A stretch of DNA of 64,000 nt from Melampsora larici-populina 98AG31 (taxonomy: Eukaryota > Basidiomycota > Pucciniomycetes > Pucciniales > Melampsoraceae): contig NW_006768800.1 in the NCBI RefSeq assembly GCF_000204055.1, positions 557,967 to 621,966 of the forward strand, written 5' to 3'. A model generated the notes under the pieces. It did no database searches, was not told where the DNA came from, and saw only the letters and a list, made by a program, of their open reading frames with translations. The position numbers and the translations under genes are program-made. Positions within the stretch are counted from its first letter, which is position 1; every line of letters starts with the position of its first letter. Positions 33,462 to 44,677 of the stretch are shown in pieces.

Positions 33462-33601
33462 TAACGATTTTCTGCAGATCATCGAGTGCGTGAGCGCTTG
33501 TTTGACAGCCTGGCCTGATCAGAAATGGCCGCGGCTGCGTCGCGCACGGACCTTCATGTTTTTTCGAAAAACCAACATTTCATTCTTTATGGAATTGACT
33601 G

Positions 33602-34801
33602 TATTCAATCAATTCCATCATCTAATCCTCAAAGCTGATCGGTTTCTACTAATTCTAATACTTCTCATCTTTGAATCAGATTAGAATGTATGCCTGATAG
33701 GTAATTAACAAGAACTGTAAGTTCATGTCGGACAGTTTCAAATGCATCAATCAGAGTAAGTTTTCATTTCTAAAAGAAAGTTGAATCGATTGACTGATGT
33801 AAATGTTGATGATAGTTGGGTTTTCTTTTTAGACAGCTTTTGTGATTGTACCTTGCGATTTAGATTTCCAGTCTAAATCAAATGAAACCGAATCGACTTT
33901 TCGATGTTCTTCATTTCATTTAATTGACAATTTCACTTGAAGATACGTCTTTAGAAAACGCCGAGAAGTTAGCAATCTTTCCATTGAATATCAATATAAA
34001 AGTTTGATTTGATTTCAGGTCAAGCGAGACGGAAATATGATACCAAGAGTCAAAAAAACTTCAGTGTTTTACTTCAAAATGAATCGGAAACCGTATACTT
34101 TAACATAGGCCACACGTCAGTTACTCAACAAATCTATGCAGCAAACCAATTCATTTTGACTAATCAACTTGAACAATGCTTACAAAACAAAAACAGAACA
34201 ATATCATCTGTTCACTACTGGAATCTCTCTAGGCTGTGAGTTGGGTCTTGATCTTATCTTTCCTCATCAATATCGAATTACAATATACTATACTAGCTAT
34301 CAATGGCTAATCTATCATTATTCTGAATAATCAGATCGGCTACTCACCTTCATTCATTACACTCGCAACCTTCAATCGGAAGATCAAGATGGAGGTTAAG
34401 ATTACACAATTAAGACTGAACTCTCAGTTTCACTTCAAGCTAGGTTTACTCAAAAGGGTTTCAACTGTGACTTAGTCGCAGTATTTGGATCATAATCAAG
34501 TGGAAGGAGTATGGCTTAATTATATACCCTTCCAATCAACCTATCTTGTTTTGAAACTGAAATCTAATCTTTCTTTTTTGACCATAAAGGTACCCTGTTG
34601 AACCGAGCGTTTGGTATTACAATCGAGGACATGGATGAGCATGGATGAGGGTGATTAGTGAAGGTTTGCCATAGACCTATCACATTTGTAACTCCAAGAA
34701 TTTGATGCTTCAGGTTAAGTAGACAGAAGAATAGAAGTAGGTCAATTGATTTCCATGTACTCGGAACCTTTTGATCCTTGATTGCAATCTAATTCCACAT
34801 A
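33602..34801. other. AT-rich flank upstream of the transcription-factor relic
   Basis: No supported gene. If the transcription-factor pseudogene downstream had the usual N-terminal zinc cluster, its exons should lie here. I did not find six correctly spaced cysteines, so that part is lost or too diverged. Confidence 0.35.
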
Positions 34802-37800
34802 TAGGAATCTCCCTTGGCAATCCATCTACAACGAGGACCCAAGGCTCAGCTGACGGCTCCTCTGGCACCAAACTCTTCTGGGCCGAACCAATTCTCTTCT
34901 GAAGGTCTCATCCGCGCATGTCAAATGCTTATCCCACGACACATACCAATGAACACCTGGATTCAGCCTGCTTTGCTGCCCTTCCAGACTTCAGTCGGCC
35001 CCCGAGCCCTAGGCTACATTCTTTACCCAATAATACTTTGAATTCCCTGGGCCTCTTGGCAGAGTAAGTCGATTGACATCATCTATCTTGAGAAAAACTC
35101 GGTTACAAGGTACTGATCCACCACACACTCCTACTTATGACTTGCAGAGCTTCCCTGCGCAAAAGACACAATCGGCATAGATCTGATTGTAGTTCGAGCG
35201 GGTCTCACAGACGAACATCGCCTGTGCGGTCTATGCCACCGGATCAACGCACTCTATCAGCCCTCGACGAGCATGACGTGTCACGACATCACATTGCTGA
35301 AGAGTCAGAACCAATGGGACAAGATGATGACAATTTGTCTCAGTGCTCTTCGGCTTTGAGTCTACAGGAGCCGACATCTGCTGTGGCTGACAAGTCTAAC
35401 ACGAATCATCATCATAGTAGCAAGACTCATAAACGCAAGGTCGGAGTCGCAAACCAATCATATTTTCAACCTGCTCCAAGACATACCTTGCCACTCCGAC
35501 GAATTGTCATTGGACAACGAGCTCCCCCTGCTTTACTGACAGACAAGATATTAACTAATGAGGAAGCTATTGAATTATTCCAGATCTTTTTTGACAAATG
35601 CAACCCACAGTATGTCTTTAATAGATCTCTTGCAGATTTCACAACACTATCTCTTGGTCAATTCCACATTTTAAGGTGAACTTTCTAATCTTACCTCTAT
35701 GATTATTGTAGCTGCTGTATTCTCGAGCAAGACTTTCACACACCTACAATAGTCGGATCTTGTTCGCCGTTCTTATTCACCTTCATCTGTGCTGTGGCAT
35801 CTCGATACTATGCAAAATGTCAAAAGCTATATCTCAATTGTCTCAGGCTGAAAAGCGCATTGCTTTTGATGTGATGGTCAAAGGCTATAAGTCTGTAGGA
35901 GTCATTCAAGCACTCTTATTATTGACCCTTTGGAACAAACCCGCAGAAAGGTTTGAAGAGGACCATACATGTGAGTTTTTGGCACAATACCCCGATGCTT
36001 GAAACTATTAGCGCCTTTGACATCACACAGGGGCCTTCTCTGGTATAGATATCTGTATGGTAGTGGATCTGAATCTTCACAGGAAAAGCGCCGTGCAATT
36101 GCCATTTGCAGATTCTCAGTCGCAAAAACCCATTCCTGACGATTCATCTATACAGCAAGAACACTACGAGAAAGAGATTCTGAACCGGCAAAGAACCTGG
36201 CTTTGTTGCTTTATTATTAATTGCTCATTATCAGCCCAGATGGGAAAACCATACACAATTTGAGAAGATTTCATCATTAGTTCTTCAAAACGTTGGCATA
36301 AACATCGTGCCTTGGTCCCAGACGACTCTGGGATCACAGCTATGGTGGATCTACATTGAATACACGTACATAGCTTAGAATTGTTCTATAAGATTATCAA
36401 TGATTGAGTATTCAAATGTCTACAGTCAAGATCTCTGGATTTGCTATATTCTCATACTGGTACACCCTCAGGCTTGAACGCCAATCTAGACTACTCTTTA
36501 TTGATGAAGACCTTTTCTCAGTAAGCCGCCTCTTGGGTACTGATCTTCGCAGTTGATGGGCTGATTACCAATCATATGCATCCCAATAGGTCACTAGATC
36601 AATGGATGACCGAGGTTATGTCAAATTGTTCTTGTTAGATTTCTTTCCAGACTGAAGGAACTCTATCTGTTTCTTAGTGCACCATTCGTACCCTTGACAA
36701 TGAGCTTGATCGCCCGGGTGGATACGGACATAGCATGAAGGAGTTTTATTACAATTACTATGTGATGTCAATTTTGATGATAGCTCTTTGTTGTGTACTC
36801 GCCAACTGACTTTGCCTTCTTGATACTGCTTGTCACAGATTATTCACCATGAGCTTTATGCTACAACACACAATAGAAAACCCTGACAAACAAATTGAGC
36901 TTCCGCAATACGTTTGATGATGATTTTGCTTGTTATATCATGCGATGATAGACTCACAGTCCGTCTAACTGATTATACAGTGTCTACCTGACCTGTTACG
37001 ACGCTGCGACACGAGTGATCACTATGGCACAAGATCACTTGGACCTCTAGGTGCTTTGTGATATGCACCCAACAGTCAATTTGTATACATTGCTTATGCT
37101 GCAGTATTCTTACTGAAGGTACGCGGAGTTTTGAGGCCAAATCCAGAAAATCAACTGCTGATACCATATCTCTGAATGACCACAGTTTAGCTCCACGTGT
37201 GACCCGTTGGCAGTCACAATTTTAGTCTATGACTGTACAGTGCTCTTAGAAGAGGTTTTGGTGGATGAGAAGCACATGCCAGCCCTGTATGCGGCCTTTT
37301 TGAAAGTGTTGTTGAATAGCAAGAAAGGAACTTCAGCATCTCCCAAAGACACAGATCATTCACAACCGTCCACTTCCACGCCTCTTGATCCCGGTGGATA
37401 CAAGGACCCCAACTAATTCAACTTCGAACAAGGCAGTTGATAGCGAAGATTGTGGTTTGCAATCTGACTAGCACTCAGTTGCCACACAGCGCAAAGGTTT
37501 ACCGGTTAATACTGCTCCGGACAGAGTTGATCATATCACAGGTGTCCCATTTCCGCCTGGAAATCAATTGGACCCAGCTTTTGGATCTTCATCCGAGCTT
37601 CCGTCTAATGTCAATTGTCCAATACTACCATTTGACCTACAACCATTCGAGGGTTTTGTTGCGGAGAACGATTAACCACAAATGAACAATTGTCTTGTTG
37701 ATACATTATTGGAAGATGGTGGATTTTGGGATTCGATTTTGATGTGTTAGTGATTTTCTTTTTCTTTAACCCTGAAAGAAATTGATTCAAAAGAAAGCTT

Positions 37801-38041
37801 GATTTACATAACATTTATTGCTTTGTCCTTCAATTTAGCTGGATATTCTGGACCATTATATGCACTTTCAGGTGGAGTTGGATTAGTTTTGCAATTTAAT
37901 TCACATGATCAAATCGGATTTGGATTTACACCTACTGGATCTGGTAGAGCTACACCTAATCATTTTTTGAATCATACACAACATCATGGGAATGGGAATG
38001 GGAATAGGAATCTAAATGAAAATTCAAATGAACATGTTTAA
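34802..38041 (+). pseudogene. Fungal Zn2Cys6-family transcription factor (PrtT-like), several nonsense codons
   Basis: Pieces of the fungal-specific transcription factor domain appear in order over 3.2 kb. They include EEAIELFQIFFDKCNPQ, FTFICAVASRYYAK, GVIQALLLLTLWNKPAERF, GIDICMVVDLNLHRK, RQRTWLCCFIINCSLSAQ, YAPNSQFVYIAYAAVFLLK and DEKHMPALYAAFL. A C-terminal acidic end (TLLEDGGFWDSIL) and GYSGPLYALSGG follow. The order and wording match the zinc-cluster regulators related to Aspergillus PrtT. In-frame stops break it: before RSHPRM, after KPYTI, after VDLH, after LGAL and after AEND. Four of the five are TGA where CGA (Arg) fits the family. The N-terminal zinc cluster was not seen. Intron borders were only partly resolved. 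Confidence 0.7.
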
Positions 38042-38564
38042 GAAAAACATCAAGGTGAAAAATGAGGACGTTATGTGTATTATTTGGTTTGGTTTAAAGC
38101 ATTTATTATGTATTCATTTTGTTAGAAACAAAAGTATTCATTAGATGAGAACAAGTTTGAAAAAGTAGTGAAATATGATGATAGTTTATGAAACAAAAGA
38201 TCATGTGAAGCATAATATGAACAATGTCTGTAAGGTGTAAATTCACTGATGGTTCAGAATAGTGTGAAGATGCAGAAAAGTTTTTAAACCAGAGAAGGTT
38301 GGGAGGATATGAAAAAACGGTATGTTTCCTCAATTGTAAGACATGACGAGGGGAATACCCAGCAGAGAGATCATGATAAACTTTGAGTTTATGACTCTTA
38401 TATGGGCTTATCACCACAAATAACATTGTATGTAGAATCACTCTCTTGCTTCCATAAATAACTGGTTTTGAAAAGATCCAACAAAAATTTTGCCTTGAGT
38501 TTTTGAAGCTTGCTTTCTAGCCAATCATCAAGAGTGATGGTTTGAAACCAACTTCAAATCCTTG

Positions 38565-38724
38565 CACAGGAAACACGAGATGATTTTGCCATGGGAAAAC
38601 CAATTGTCGTTAACTCAGTTAATGAGCCAAAATGTTTTGTTTTGGCATTATATCTGTGTTTTTTCTATGTTTTGGCTCAGAAACTTCAGTCTTCCCATGG
38701 GAAAATCCCGTTTTGTTTCCTGTG
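38565..38724. mobile_element. 160-bp MITE, CACAGGAAAC ends, TSD TTG
   Basis: Inverted termini are CACAGGAAACACGAG (left) and CACAGGAAACAAAAC (right, reverse complement), then a shared GATTTT-CCATGGGAA block; the repeats span about 34 bp. TTG flanks each side (38562-38564, 38725-38727). A second, inner mirror pair (GAGCCAAAA...TTTTGGCTC) makes most of it palindromic. It is non-coding. Confidence 0.82.
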
Positions 38725-39720
38725 TTGGCCCATTGCCATTGTTTTTGAGGACACCTGGTAAAAGACATTGAAAGAAGACTTTACACTGTGATCATATATC
38801 ATTGAACCTGATGAAGAACAAAAGAAAGATAATTTGTATTAGTAACGCTAAGATCTTGGATTTCAACCCAATCTGTTTAAACTCATTATTAGTCCAGATT
38901 GAAGAAGATCTCTCCAAATTATATGCCATGAACAAATCAATCGACCCAATCAAGTCCAAGAAGAACTCCCAAAAAGACAATATTGGACTCTTATCAACAT
39001 TGACCTCCTACTGGTCTTGCTTTGGCTGTAGCATCCAATACAATTGTAAATGGATCATCAGTCATCCCAGGTGAGAAAGCAATCATTCCAGGTACATCAA
39101 ATCCATACCAGCTCAGTTCTTAGCAAAACAGTGGATATCAACCAATGTGAATATCTTTCATTTTCCACAACCTGTTTTATTTATATATTTGTTTTTGTTC
39201 AATTTGAGTATCCACCCTAAAGAAAAGCCAGAATGCAGGGAATCAGCATGTACTCAAATTATTAATTCAACAAAACAACTAGACACTTAGCAAAAGATCA
39301 GTCATATGAGTAGACAATTTATTCGCACATTCAGAATTGATATTTTGTTCAAATTTGCTGGATTTTGTTTGTAATGATGTTGTTCAGATCATGGCTACCA
39401 TACCTTTGCTTGTTTGCATCTCTAATTGTTTTGTGGACTTTTCCACATTTTTGGTTTCAAACCTCTCTTGCCTCAAAAGGCAATTTTGCCGCTTTTGCTG
39501 TCTGGTTCTTATGGCTTTTTAGTTTCTGTTTGTGACTTGTGAAAAAATGATGTTTGCTTCCTTTTAAGTGTGTTAGACTTTGTTTGCGCCACTGGTTGTT
39601 TTTCTTTATATTGTATTTTGAAACACCTCCTTGCACAGTATGCCATGTCCTCCATTTTCAAAACTTGCAGCAGTGTTACATATGGTAGAGGTTGTGTGCA
39701 ACCCATTTACCTTTTCCCTT

Positions 39721-39759
39721 TGCTCAATACGTAGAGCTTTTGCTCAATACGTAGAGCTT
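39721..39759. repeat. 20-bp tandem duplication
   Basis: The unit TGCTCAATACGTAGAGCTTT is present twice head to tail, with the second unit lacking only its last base. No function can be assigned. Confidence 0.8.
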
Positions 39760-40021
39760 GTTGGTCAAAATGTGGTATTTATTCTGGCTGAGAGCGGCGC
39801 CCGCCGCCCCCAAATGGCTAGTGTATATATATCAATAAAGACAGACAATCAAAACTGAACAACCAATTCTTTTTGGGAATTTCTCAATGCCTCCCACAGG
39901 CTACACCAATGTAGGCACTCTCAAAGGAGCTCTTAGACAGCTCCTACAGCTATTTTTGGCAAATTTGCAATGTAGGCGCTAGATTTCTGGAAACTACATC
40001 AATTTTCTTCAAATATTCAAT

Positions 40022-40547
40022 TTAGGCACTAGTTGTCTGGCGCCTACATGTATTTCTAGGTATGTATGTAGGTGCCAGTCTCCAGTGCCTCCATGATAGT
40101 TGCTGGAATTTGGCACCCACTATGAGTCATACACAGAATCACAGATGTCAAAGTTAATTTGTGGTATATAAAAGGTAGAGATTCAAACAGATGGTTGTTC
40201 ATTATCTTGTAACATCAAGCACTATACAAATAATAAAGTGAAAAGATTAAGAAATAATATATGAGAGAAAAAATGAAAAAACATCTATGAGTTGTACACA
40301 GAATCACAAATGTCAAAGTTAGTCTGGTCATAAAAGGTGGAGCTTTCAAAAGATGAAATGAAAATCATTCAAACATCACACAGGATGATCAGACACAACA
40401 GTAACTGGCACATAAAACAACACCATATTAACATCACAGCCCGTACATAATATTTGATAAAATATGTACACAATGAGATAATCAAATGACCAACTAATAT
40501 GCACATGCCTAGAAATACATGTAGGCGCCAGAAAACTGGTGCCTACA
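40022..40547. mobile_element. Inverted-repeat element rich in TAGGCGCC-like words
   Basis: A perfect 24-bp inverted repeat (40037-40060 and 40508-40531; CTGGCGCCTACATGTATTTC...) extends imperfectly to about 40 bp per arm. Between and around the arms lie many TAGGYRCC and GGCGCC words. Two direct repeats of ACACAGAATCACARATGTCA (near 40132 and 40298) are each followed by ATAAAAGG, a TATA-like box. Termini and target duplication were not resolved, so the limits are those of the arms. Confidence 0.55.
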
Positions 40548-42594
40548 TGGACAGAAGACAATCAGTGCCTGCACCAGGGCCTGCATCAATTTATGCATGT
40601 GTAGGTGCCATGATGGAGCACTGACAACTCAAAATTGGTGAACACATTTTCACCTGTTACATGCAAACTCAACCAAGTCCAATAGAGCCTCAGAATTTTT
40701 TGATGACTAGTCATCTCTGAGGCATGAGGGACTTGGGCATTTCAATTGTCAAGAACAAACAAAATGTGGTTTCAAAGGCTTTGTATTGTATTTATGGCAA
40801 AAATGTGCAGAGAAACAACACATGGTCAGGTAAACACCCCAAATTTTACATCTTGATGAGATTTTCCTAAAAATCAATTCCTCTCAAATTTGCTCTAACT
40901 TCAAACCCTTGAACAGCTACAGATGAAGGTCAAAAATATCCTAAACTAATCCAAAGTATAGCCAACAATTGATGTAATCAAGCTTGTTGTATGCATAATC
41001 TTACTATCTGCGGAGGCTTTTGCGGGATTATCTTTGGAATATATGTTCAGCCAACACGCAAAGACCCTGTGACGGTGTGGTGATCTATTTATCAGATCAA
41101 TCAAGAAAATCAATCATTGGTTGTTTACCAATGCAGTAGGAAAATTCAGTATAAAAGAAAATTCAAAATTAAAGAATCTGATCAATTGAATCTCTTTTGG
41201 GCTTATGTATTGGTCATTAGGTCATGATTAGGTCATCATATTTCAAAAAACTTATTAAGATCATTATAATTTATTCACAAACAGATTACAAAAAGAAAGA
41301 AAAGAAAAAGATAAGAAAAAATCAAAAATATAGGTATATAGGTATATAGGCTGGAAAATGGTTTTTAGGGTAGTAATATTAGGTTTATGGGTTTTATGAG
41401 GTTAGAATATGAAAGAAAAGCATTTTATTCTACAGTAACAACTTTAATCTTGATGGTTGACAAGGAGAAATGAAAGTTATTAGGAAAATGGTACTTTTTT
41501 GAAGCTGGCAAACAAGGGTTTACAGGTAGTTCACATATGTAACAGTGGTTTTAACAATATTTAAGGTTGCAAAGAGGATTTTCCAGGATTTTTAGGGCTA
41601 TAGATGATGCTGTCATATTACATGAGCAAGGAAGAAGGAGTTACAGCTGTGAAAAGGGGTAAAAAGGTGTGTATTTTGTTGAAAATGGAAGGTTTCAGCT
41701 TATTACTTATGTTGAATGACGTCAGAATAGAATGGTAAATGGCCCATTTAACACAGAAAAGTAGTTTACATAATTCAAAACCTTGTAACAGAGGTGTGCG
41801 AATGAATTTATAAGGGAAACAATAAATTGGTGTGAACTTCAAAATTTACACTTACATGCATACATGTAACAACATTTACATACAAAGACCTTAACTTCAC
41901 AGCTCAATGACTCATTCATTACTCAACAGCTCAGAAACACCTGATATGGCAGCAATTATTGATCAGTATCACAAGTTCTACAAGATGCACTTTAGTAATC
42001 CAAAATTGGACCCCATTTGAAAAAATCCGTAATCTCAAAAATAGGTACTCAGCTAGTTTACCAGGAAAAAACCACCTGCATTCATCATAAGAAGTGCTGT
42101 ACATCATACAACTACATCATTGATCACTTTTGGCTGCGTAAATGACATCATACATTAGTAACAAGATCATTACACTGCTTCATCATATGGGTTTTTGGGG
42201 TTTTTGGGCGGGATTGATTGGTTCTTGAGGCTGTTGACCATTGTAGGAGTTGTTACACATTAATATATATACTCACTGGTGATTTTGGGATTGCTGTTCC
42301 CTTTTTGGCATCTTATACTGTTTGCGCCTTCAAAGCAAGGAGAAATCTATGTACGTGTGTTAAAGACTACAAGTCTCTTTGGGAATAATACTTAGAACAG
42401 TATTGCTAGTAATTAGAATTTTTTGGTGATCTTTTGCACTTAAAATCTGGAATAATACTTATTTCAAGTATTGAGAAACATTTCTCTGGTGCCTTTATCT
42501 TTTTCTCTGTTATCACAAAGTGGTCAGTAAGTGCCCTTGTGCTGGTTTCTTTGAAGAAGGTAGTCTTTAGGCAACTTCTACTATCCTCACACTA

Positions 42595-42848
42595 GTAGAA
42601 TATTCCTTCTTAGGTGTTGTAAAGTTCTTGTTGAGCTTCATATACTACAACGGGCTGTTGCACCAGCCAAATAACAACAACACTGTGATATGCTGCAGCA
42701 CTGTTTCAACACCACCACAGTGCAGTTGCAGGGTAAAAAAAATTGACTACAAAGACGGTGTGATTCAAAAAATTGGTGTGCACCACGGGCGGCTGTAGTA
42801 TTTGAAGCTCAACAAGAGCTTTACAATACCTAAGAAGGGATAATCTAC
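42595..42848. mobile_element. 254-bp MITE, GTAGAATAT ends, TSD TA
   Basis: Left arm GTAGAATATTCCTTCTTAGG and right arm (reverse complement) GTAGATTATCCCTTCTTAGG. Similarity continues for about 60 bp through TGTAAAG-TCTTGTTGAGCTTC. TA flanks both ends (42593-42594, 42849-42850). No coding capacity. A Tc1/mariner- or pogo-class enzyme is the likely mobiliser. Confidence 0.85.
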
Positions 42849-43688
42849 TAATGTCTGAATAGTAAAAGTTGTTTAAGTTTATCCTTCTTCTTTCATTCTT
42901 TTGTAACAGACACCATTCTTGTAGATTTAAAAAAAATCCTTCTTCATCAATTCCATTCTTACAAAGGTATGTTAATCATTTTCACTCTGTTAATATTCTC
43001 ATTTTTTCCAACTTTTTCTCTTCTAATAATGTTCTTATCAAATGATGTAATAGGGAGATGATTGAAATGACAATAAAAATATAATTTATAAGCAACTTTG
43101 AGGCCCTTGCTGACCAATAACTCCACTAATGAATTTGATTTTGACTAAAACACAACTTTTCCACATAATTTTTAATTTTTTTGATTATATAAGATATACT
43201 GATCACCACACCACTTCTCCACAGGAAAAACACAGTGTTCTGCCTCCTGCTGTCTGAGGTTCAAAATTGCTCAGGTGCAGAACTAAAGAAAGGTTACACA
43301 ATATATCACATTACAAAAATCAAGTTAATGAAAGTATAAGAAAGTATAACAAGTAAGAGAGTTGAAGGAGCAATTATCAAATTGAATCAGACATAGTAAA
43401 AGAAATTGTAAAAGTAGATGATTATAAAAAATTGAACAAATCATCAGAGAGTGTGTATACAAATTAAAAGAGACAAAATATTGTAATACAATAAGATATT
43501 CTGCACAATTCTGATCACTGCTTTATGTTTCTTTATGTGAGGGTTGGGTACTCAGAAGAGAACTCAAGGTTCACTAAATGGGCTATCTAGGGTTTATAAT
43601 TTGTAGATAATTAAGTTTATATTTCAAATATAATGTAATTAAAAATGAAATTATAAGGAATGGGGAAAAGGAGGAAGGGAGACAGATC
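42849..43688. other. AT-rich region without a gene
   Basis: About 840 bp of AT-rich sequence with A- and T-runs. I see no coding sequence, RNA gene or clear inverted repeat. Confidence 0.4.
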
Positions 43689-44217
43689 TGTTGGAATAAA
43701 TCCAGACATACTACAGCTAAGTGACTCCTTAAAAGGAGGTTATAATTATAATTATAAATAATTAGAATTTATGAAAACTGGATCCAAGGTTTTCCTTCAA
43801 ACTTCTATTTGACAGATTGAAGAGTGAGGTCTAGATCACCAAACTGGTTGTTCTTATGGTCACCAACCGGGGGTTGTTCTTATGGTGACCAACCAAAGTG
43901 CTTGTATGTAGGTCACTAGCCTTGGGTTGATTTGAGGTCACCAACCTAATTTGATTTCTACTTGAGGGAAGTAGAGGATCCAGAGGGATGTGAAGGAAAG
44001 TATTACTTACTTTTAATCAGGAAGCTGATTAAAGTTGTAAGAAGTTTATCACAAGTCTTATCTTTGTAAGACTCTTGATGGTAGTTCTTATGTTGTTCTT
44101 TAAAAGTGTAGTGTAATAATTGCTTGGGGAAATATATCTGAAGGCTGAGAGAGGAGGGGTTTATATGCTCTCCTCTCTAAACCTAACTGTAGTGATATAT
44201 TTGTTATTATCAATACA
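43689..44217 (+). repeat. Solo-like LTR, 529 bp
   Basis: Begins TGTTGGAATAAATCC and ends TATCAATACA. It aligns over its whole length with the reverse complement of 49621-50480 once the MITE there is removed (about 528 bp). Shared blocks include TTTGACAG-TTGAAGAGTG, several TTGTTCTTA/ACCAAC repeats, GCTGAGAGAGG and CTCTAAACCTAACTGT. A TATA-like TTTATATG lies before the end. No internal coding region or 5-bp target duplication was found, so it is called solo-like. Confidence 0.7.
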
Positions 44218-44677
44218 TTGGTTCAGGGTTAATCATTACTAGATGTTAATGATTATTACTAGTAGTGCTTGATTACATATACATGTTATGTGTAATATGT
44301 AATATAAGCATTTTAACTCTTGACACTGAGTTATGAGGTGTAAATGGTATTTTATTACATATTACATGTTGTTTTAAGTGTACATGTATATGTAATAAGT
44401 GTTTTGGTACATTGAATTACATGTTACATTCAGTCTAAGCTCAGTATGTATGTAAAATGTAATTAATGTTATACATAAGGTTTTTAATATTACAAGTTAG
44501 TTTGGGTACATATATGTGTACTCAGGGCTGACACTTTACTTCATTTGACTTGTATCATATAAGATGCTCATCCCTGCAACACATGGTTCCCTCTGTGGTG
44601 TCCCACTGATACGTAAGTGCACATAACATGCTTTAGTAGGGACGACCTAAAAACCAACTTGGATCGTTTTCAGTCTT
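44218..44677. other. TGTAAT/ATTACA-rich stretch
   Basis: Between the LTR and the transposase gene the sequence repeats TACATGTTACAT and TGTAATATG-like words on both strands, mostly at 44270-44480. It could be a subterminal repeat array of the second transposon or simple AT-rich drift. Terminal repeats of that transposon were not found. Confidence 0.4.

Larger units (their letters stand above)
26314..33601. mobile_element. Two-gene IS630/Tc1-like element B, CAGTCA ends, TSD TA, with nested pogo element
   Basis: The termini read CAGTCAATTCCATAAAGAAT at 26314 and, reverse-complemented, at 33601. Identity holds for about 58 bp with three mismatches. TA flanks both sides (26312-26313, 33602-33603). 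It contains the accessory gene 26761-28466 (plus), the transposase 30550-29419 (minus) and, between the transposase start and the right end, a pogo transposon (30768-33461). Without the pogo insertion and its TA, the element is 4592 bp, close to the 4262 bp of element A. Both genes read intact. Confidence 0.9.
38042..42594. other. Gene-poor AT-rich region with small repeats
   Basis: No gene could be supported in 4.5 kb. It holds a 160-bp MITE (38565-38724), a 20-bp tandem duplication (39721-39759), a GC island GCGGCGCCCGCCGC near 39795 and an inverted-repeat element (40022-40547). Elsewhere only AT-rich, low-complexity sequence is seen. Confidence 0.5.
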
